Shown: positions 61,264 to 64,000 of the stretch, in pieces
Position numbering within the stretch: the first letter of the stretch is position 1
How the letters are laid out: the number at the start of each line of letters is the position of its first letter
NCBI RefSeq assembly: GCF_001570485.1
Contig: NZ_BCTA01000052.1
Location: forward strand, 186,001 to 250,000
DNA: 64,000 nucleotides
Origin: Mycolicibacterium novocastrense
Lineage (GTDB): Bacteria > Actinomycetota > Actinomycetes > Mycobacteriales > Mycobacteriaceae
Reading direction: 5' to 3'
The notes under the pieces: model-generated
Database searches by the model: none
The model's input: the letters and a program-made list of their open reading frames with translations, nothing else
Told to the model about the DNA's origin: nothing
Position numbers and translations under genes: made by a program

Positions 61264-62544
61264 ATGACTAGACGCCGTTTTCCGCTGCTGCGCGCGGCGG
61301 CCGAACTCGCCAATGCCGCCAACGGTGTGCAACCGCTCGGTCGCGAGGGCTACATCACCCTGCCTGTCTTCGCGTTCGGCTGGCCGACGTCGGAGGCGGC
61401 GCCGCTGTATCTGGCCGGGTCGGTGCTGGACGCCGGGCGACGCGGCCTGCGGGGTGACTTCCGCGGCGCGAAGGGCCGTATCGCGTTGGCGCTCACCGCG
61501 ATCGCATGGGCGTTGCTCGGTCTGATCATGTACCGCAACGTGACGTCGAAGCGGTATTTCGAGGAACCGCTGCGCGAGGCGCTCGGCGACGACTACGAGC
61601 AGGTGGCCTCGTCGTCGCAGCCCGCACGGCGGAGCCGACTCGCCGGCGTCGGCATCCCGCCGAATGAATTGGTGCGCCGCCGCTACGTCGAGCGGGCCAA
61701 CACCGTCCAGTACGGGCCCCACGGCCGGGTCAACCGCGCCGACATCTGGCGGCGCGCCGATCTGCCGCGCGACGGCAAGGCGCCGGTGCTGCTGCAGGTG
61801 CCCGGCGGTGCGTGGGCCATCGGTATGCGCAGACCTCAGGCCTATCCCCTGCTCAGCTACATGGCCGAGCGCGGCTGGGTGTGCGTGTCGATCGACTACC
61901 GGGTGAGCCCGCGGAACACCTGGCCCGCACACATCATCGATGTCAAACGCGCCCTGGCGTGGATCAAGGAGAACATCGCCGACTACGGCGGGGACCCCGA
62001 CTTCGTCGCGATCACGGGTGGCTCCGCGGGCGGCCACCTGTCCTCGCTGGCCGCGCTCACGCCGGATGATCCGCAGTGGCAGCCGGGATTCGAGGACGCC
62101 GACACGTCCGTGGCGGCCGCGGTGCCGATCTACGGCCGCTACGACTGGGTGTCGGCGCGGGGCTCGGGCCGCAAGGAGTTCATCGCCTTCCTGCAGAAGT
62201 TCGTCGTGAAGAAGCCCATCACCGAGCACAAGCAGACGTACGTCGACGCCTCGTCGATCATGCGCGTACGTCCCGACGCCCCACCGTTTTTCGTGCTCCA
62301 CGGCCAGGACGACTCGATCATCCCGGTGCAGGAGGGCCGCGAGTTCGTCGAGGCGCTGCGCAAGGTGTCGACGTCCACCGTCGCATACGCCGAAATCCCG
62401 CACGCTCAGCACGCATTCGACTTCTACGGCTCACCGCGTGCGCACTACACCGCTGCCGCGGTCGAGCGGTTTCTGTCGTGGGTGCACGCGCAGCGGCAAC
62501 GATCGAGCGGCCAGTTGCCGCAGGCGAAATCGGCCGGCGCGTAG
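61264..62544 (+). CDS. lipC: Carboxylesterase/lipase LipC (alpha/beta hydrolase)
   Basis: This 426-residue hormone-sensitive-lipase-type esterase is somewhat longer than Rv0220 (403 aa). Residues 1-100 are partly hydrophobic (RIALALTAIAWALLGLIMY) and may anchor it to the membrane. The hydrolase domain has the oxyanion loop VPGGAWAIG, nucleophile elbow GGSAGGH, Asp in LHGQDDSII and His in HAQHAFDFY. In M. tuberculosis LipC is surface-exposed and hydrolyses short-chain esters. It converges with the wax-ester synthase gene with 20 bp between stops, an arrangement that places a lipase beside triacylglycerol synthesis. Confidence 0.9.
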   Translation: MTRRRFPLLRAAAELANAANGVQPLGREGYITLPVFAFGWPTSEAAPLYLAGSVLDAGRRGLRGDFRGAKGRIALALTAIAWALLGLIMYRNVTSKRYFEEPLREALGDDYEQVASSSQPARRSRLAGVGIPPNELVRRRYVERANTVQYGPHGRVNRADIWRRADLPRDGKAPVLLQVPGGAWAIGMRRPQAYPLLSYMAERGWVCVSIDYRVSPRNTWPAHIIDVKRALAWIKENIADYGGDPDFVAITGGSAGGHLSSLAALTPDDPQWQPGFEDADTSVAAAVPIYGRYDWVSARGSGRKEFIAFLQKFVVKKPITEHKQTYVDASSIMRVRPDAPPFFVLHGQDDSIIPVQEGREFVEALRKVSTSTVAYAEIPHAQHAFDFYGSPRAHYTAAAVERFLSWVHAQRQRSSGQLPQAKSAGA

Positions 62545-62564
62545 CTGTCTGAGCGCAAGCCGTC

Positions 62565-63983
62565 CTATTGCGCCATCGCGGACTCGACCACCGTCAGTTC
62601 ATCGGAAAGCCCTGCCGCCCGGCGTATTTCGACGAACGCGGCGACCATCGCGTCGGTCAGCTCGTGCGGGTCGTCGAGTGTCGCACCGTCGGACAGCACC
62701 GAGATGTTGAGCTGGTCGACGTAGCTCCACACCGTGATGTTGAGGCCGCTGCCGGTGGTGAGCGGGCCGACGGAGTAGATCTCGGTGACCAACGCCCCGC
62801 CGACCCGACCCGGTTGGCGGGGGCCGGGCACGTTGGAGATCGGTAGGTTCAATACCTTGTTCTGGCCGTCCTTTTCGGCCAGCCAGTGGAACAGCCGCTC
62901 GGCCGGCCGCGGCGGGAAGTACGCCGACCACCGGCTCACCAGTTCCGGACCCATCAGGTGATGAGTCTCCTTGGCCTCCACCGCGGCGTCGTGTGCCGCC
63001 TGCACCCGCTGCAGCGGATCCTCGAGCTGAATGGGCACGGTCATCATGACCCCGGAAAAGTAGTTGCCGGAGATCCGGTCGGGTGAAAAGTCGAAACTGA
63101 CTGGGACGGAAGCCAACAGAGGATGATCGGCGTGCCCGTCATACTTCAGGGACAGCTCGCGCAACGCGCCCGCCGATATCGCGAGGACCATGTCGTTGAC
63201 GGTGACGCCCAAATGCTTGGCCGTCTCCTTGATGTCGGCGAGCGACAGGGTGGCCGTGGCGAACTTGCGTTGCGCGTCGACGCGGTGGTTCATGAACGAC
63301 GGTGGCGGGGTGAACGGCCGGGTGAGTTCGGGGGAGAGCTTCTTGGCGCTCTTGCGCACCCGTTGGATGCCCTGCGCCGTATAGCGCATGACACCCGGCA
63401 GCCGGCCGATCTGACGCAGGTGGTCGGTGAACGCGGTCCGCACCAACTCCGCCCTCCCCGGCGGTGGATCCGTTGCGTACGAGTCGCGCTCGGCCTGCGG
63501 TCCTTGCTGTAGATCCATACCGCGGGCCAACAGATTCGCCGAGGCGACCCCGTCGGCCAGGGCGTGGTGGATCTTGCCGAGCACCGCGATGCGTCCGTTG
63601 GCCAGGCCCTCGATGAAATACATCTCCCACAACGGCCGGCTCCGGTCCAGCGGTGTGCTGGCGATCTGGCCGATCGCTTCGTCGAGCTGGCGGCGCCCGC
63701 CGGGACTGTCCACCCGCCAGGGCCGCACGTGGTACTCGAGGTCCACCTCGCAGTTCTCCCGCCACATCGGGTGATGGAACTTGAACGGAATGTCGACGAG
63801 CTCGTAGCGGAACGGGTCGAGTTTGTAGAGCCGCCGGTGGATGACGCGGCGGAACTCGTCGACGCCGAAGGGGCGATCACCCAGCTCGGAAAGGTCGATC
63901 ACCGCCAGCTTGAGGGTGTGCATATGCACCGTGGGGGTCTCGGAATACAGCAGGATCGCGTCCCAGCCGCTGAGCCTCTTCAC
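62565..63983 (-). CDS. Wax ester synthase/diacylglycerol acyltransferase (Rv0221-like)
   Basis: This 472-residue WS/DGAT transfers acyl-CoA to diacylglycerol or a fatty alcohol to make storage lipid. The catalytic motif HHxxxDG is His139-His140-Asp144 in KIHHALADGVA. The N-terminal RLSGWDAILLYSETPTVHMH, the PLWEMYFIEGL block and the C-terminal NLPISNVPGPRQP are standard for the family. It starts at GTG 63983 with GGGAGGGG upstream, 17 bases from the window edge. The length matches Rv0221 (469 aa). The locus also has LipC and a PlsC-like acyltransferase, so storage-lipid synthesis and turnover are grouped here. Confidence 0.92.
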   Translation of the reverse strand: MKRLSGWDAILLYSETPTVHMHTLKLAVIDLSELGDRPFGVDEFRRVIHRRLYKLDPFRYELVDIPFKFHHPMWRENCEVDLEYHVRPWRVDSPGGRRQLDEAIGQIASTPLDRSRPLWEMYFIEGLANGRIAVLGKIHHALADGVASANLLARGMDLQQGPQAERDSYATDPPPGRAELVRTAFTDHLRQIGRLPGVMRYTAQGIQRVRKSAKKLSPELTRPFTPPPSFMNHRVDAQRKFATATLSLADIKETAKHLGVTVNDMVLAISAGALRELSLKYDGHADHPLLASVPVSFDFSPDRISGNYFSGVMMTVPIQLEDPLQRVQAAHDAAVEAKETHHLMGPELVSRWSAYFPPRPAERLFHWLAEKDGQNKVLNLPISNVPGPRQPGRVGGALVTEIYSVGPLTTGSGLNITVWSYVDQLNISVLSDGATLDDPHELTDAMVAAFVEIRRAAGLSDELTVVESAMAQ

Positions 63984-64000
63984 GTCGCCACCCCTCCCTC

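Overview
The window is GC-rich chromosomal DNA from a mycobacterium, probably a rapid-growing or environmental (Mycolicibacterium-type) species. The evidence is gene content and order: from memory, most genes follow the Mycobacterium tuberculosis Rv0250c-Rv0220 block (sdh1 operon, fadE5, fadA2, fabG4, htdX, lpqI, aftD, php, the Rv0228-Rv0223c envelope cluster, echA1, lipC and a wax-ester synthase). No rRNA, tRNA, insertion sequence, prophage or CRISPR array was seen.

Regions. (1) 1-554: truncated PEP-mutase/isocitrate-lyase-like gene. (2) 666-4543: sdh1 succinate dehydrogenase operon, followed by three 35-bp tandem repeats and a 45-bp palindrome. (3) 4754-6309: small ORF, flavin reductase and Gap-like lipid-addressing membrane protein. 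(4) 6311-25773: complete trehalose polyphleate (TPP) locus, with PE-PPE acyltransferase, FadD23, MmpL10 and PapA3 on the minus strand, a divergent bimodular 3613-aa polyketide synthase, and an Rv0926c-like oxidoreductase. The expected division of labour is that FadD23 activates a starter acid, Pks extends it to polyunsaturated phleic acids, PapA3 makes diacyltrehalose, MmpL10 exports it, and the secreted PE protein finishes acylation outside. (5) 26012-32712: lipid-oxidation block (fadE5, LLM oxidoreductase, fadA2, fabG4, htdX) with a probable F6-like small RNA between fadE5 and the LLM gene. The glycopeptidolipid cluster found at this point in M. smegmatis is absent.

(6) 32721-39081: TetR regulator, LpqI, small Rv0236A-like membrane protein and the arabinofuranosyltransferase AftD. 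(7) 39074-43184: MFS exporter, then php and an acyl-CoA synthetase 1 nt apart. (8) 43153-49334: envelope cluster with acyltransferase-3, DUF3068 protein, multi-TM protein, GT4 glycosyltransferase and methyltransferase. (9) 49349-56660: aldehyde dehydrogenase, a gapless FadE5 paralogue, a TetR regulator behind a possible 43-aa ORF, a reductase, an AraC-DinB fusion, NAT and two small proteins. (10) 56698-63983: EchA1, a stand-alone pseudokinase resembling the C-terminal part of MviN/MurJ beside an active PknB-like kinase, a PlsC-like acyltransferase behind a KstR-type site, LipC and a WS/DGAT.

The most unusual items are the kinase/pseudokinase pair, the F6-like RNA, a TTAC-N6-GTAA motif shared by the fadE5 and fadA2/fabG4 promoters, the missing DH domain in Pks module 1, the repeat block after sdhB, and several probable leaderless promoters. 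All homology statements come from reading the translations and from memory; no database search was run.
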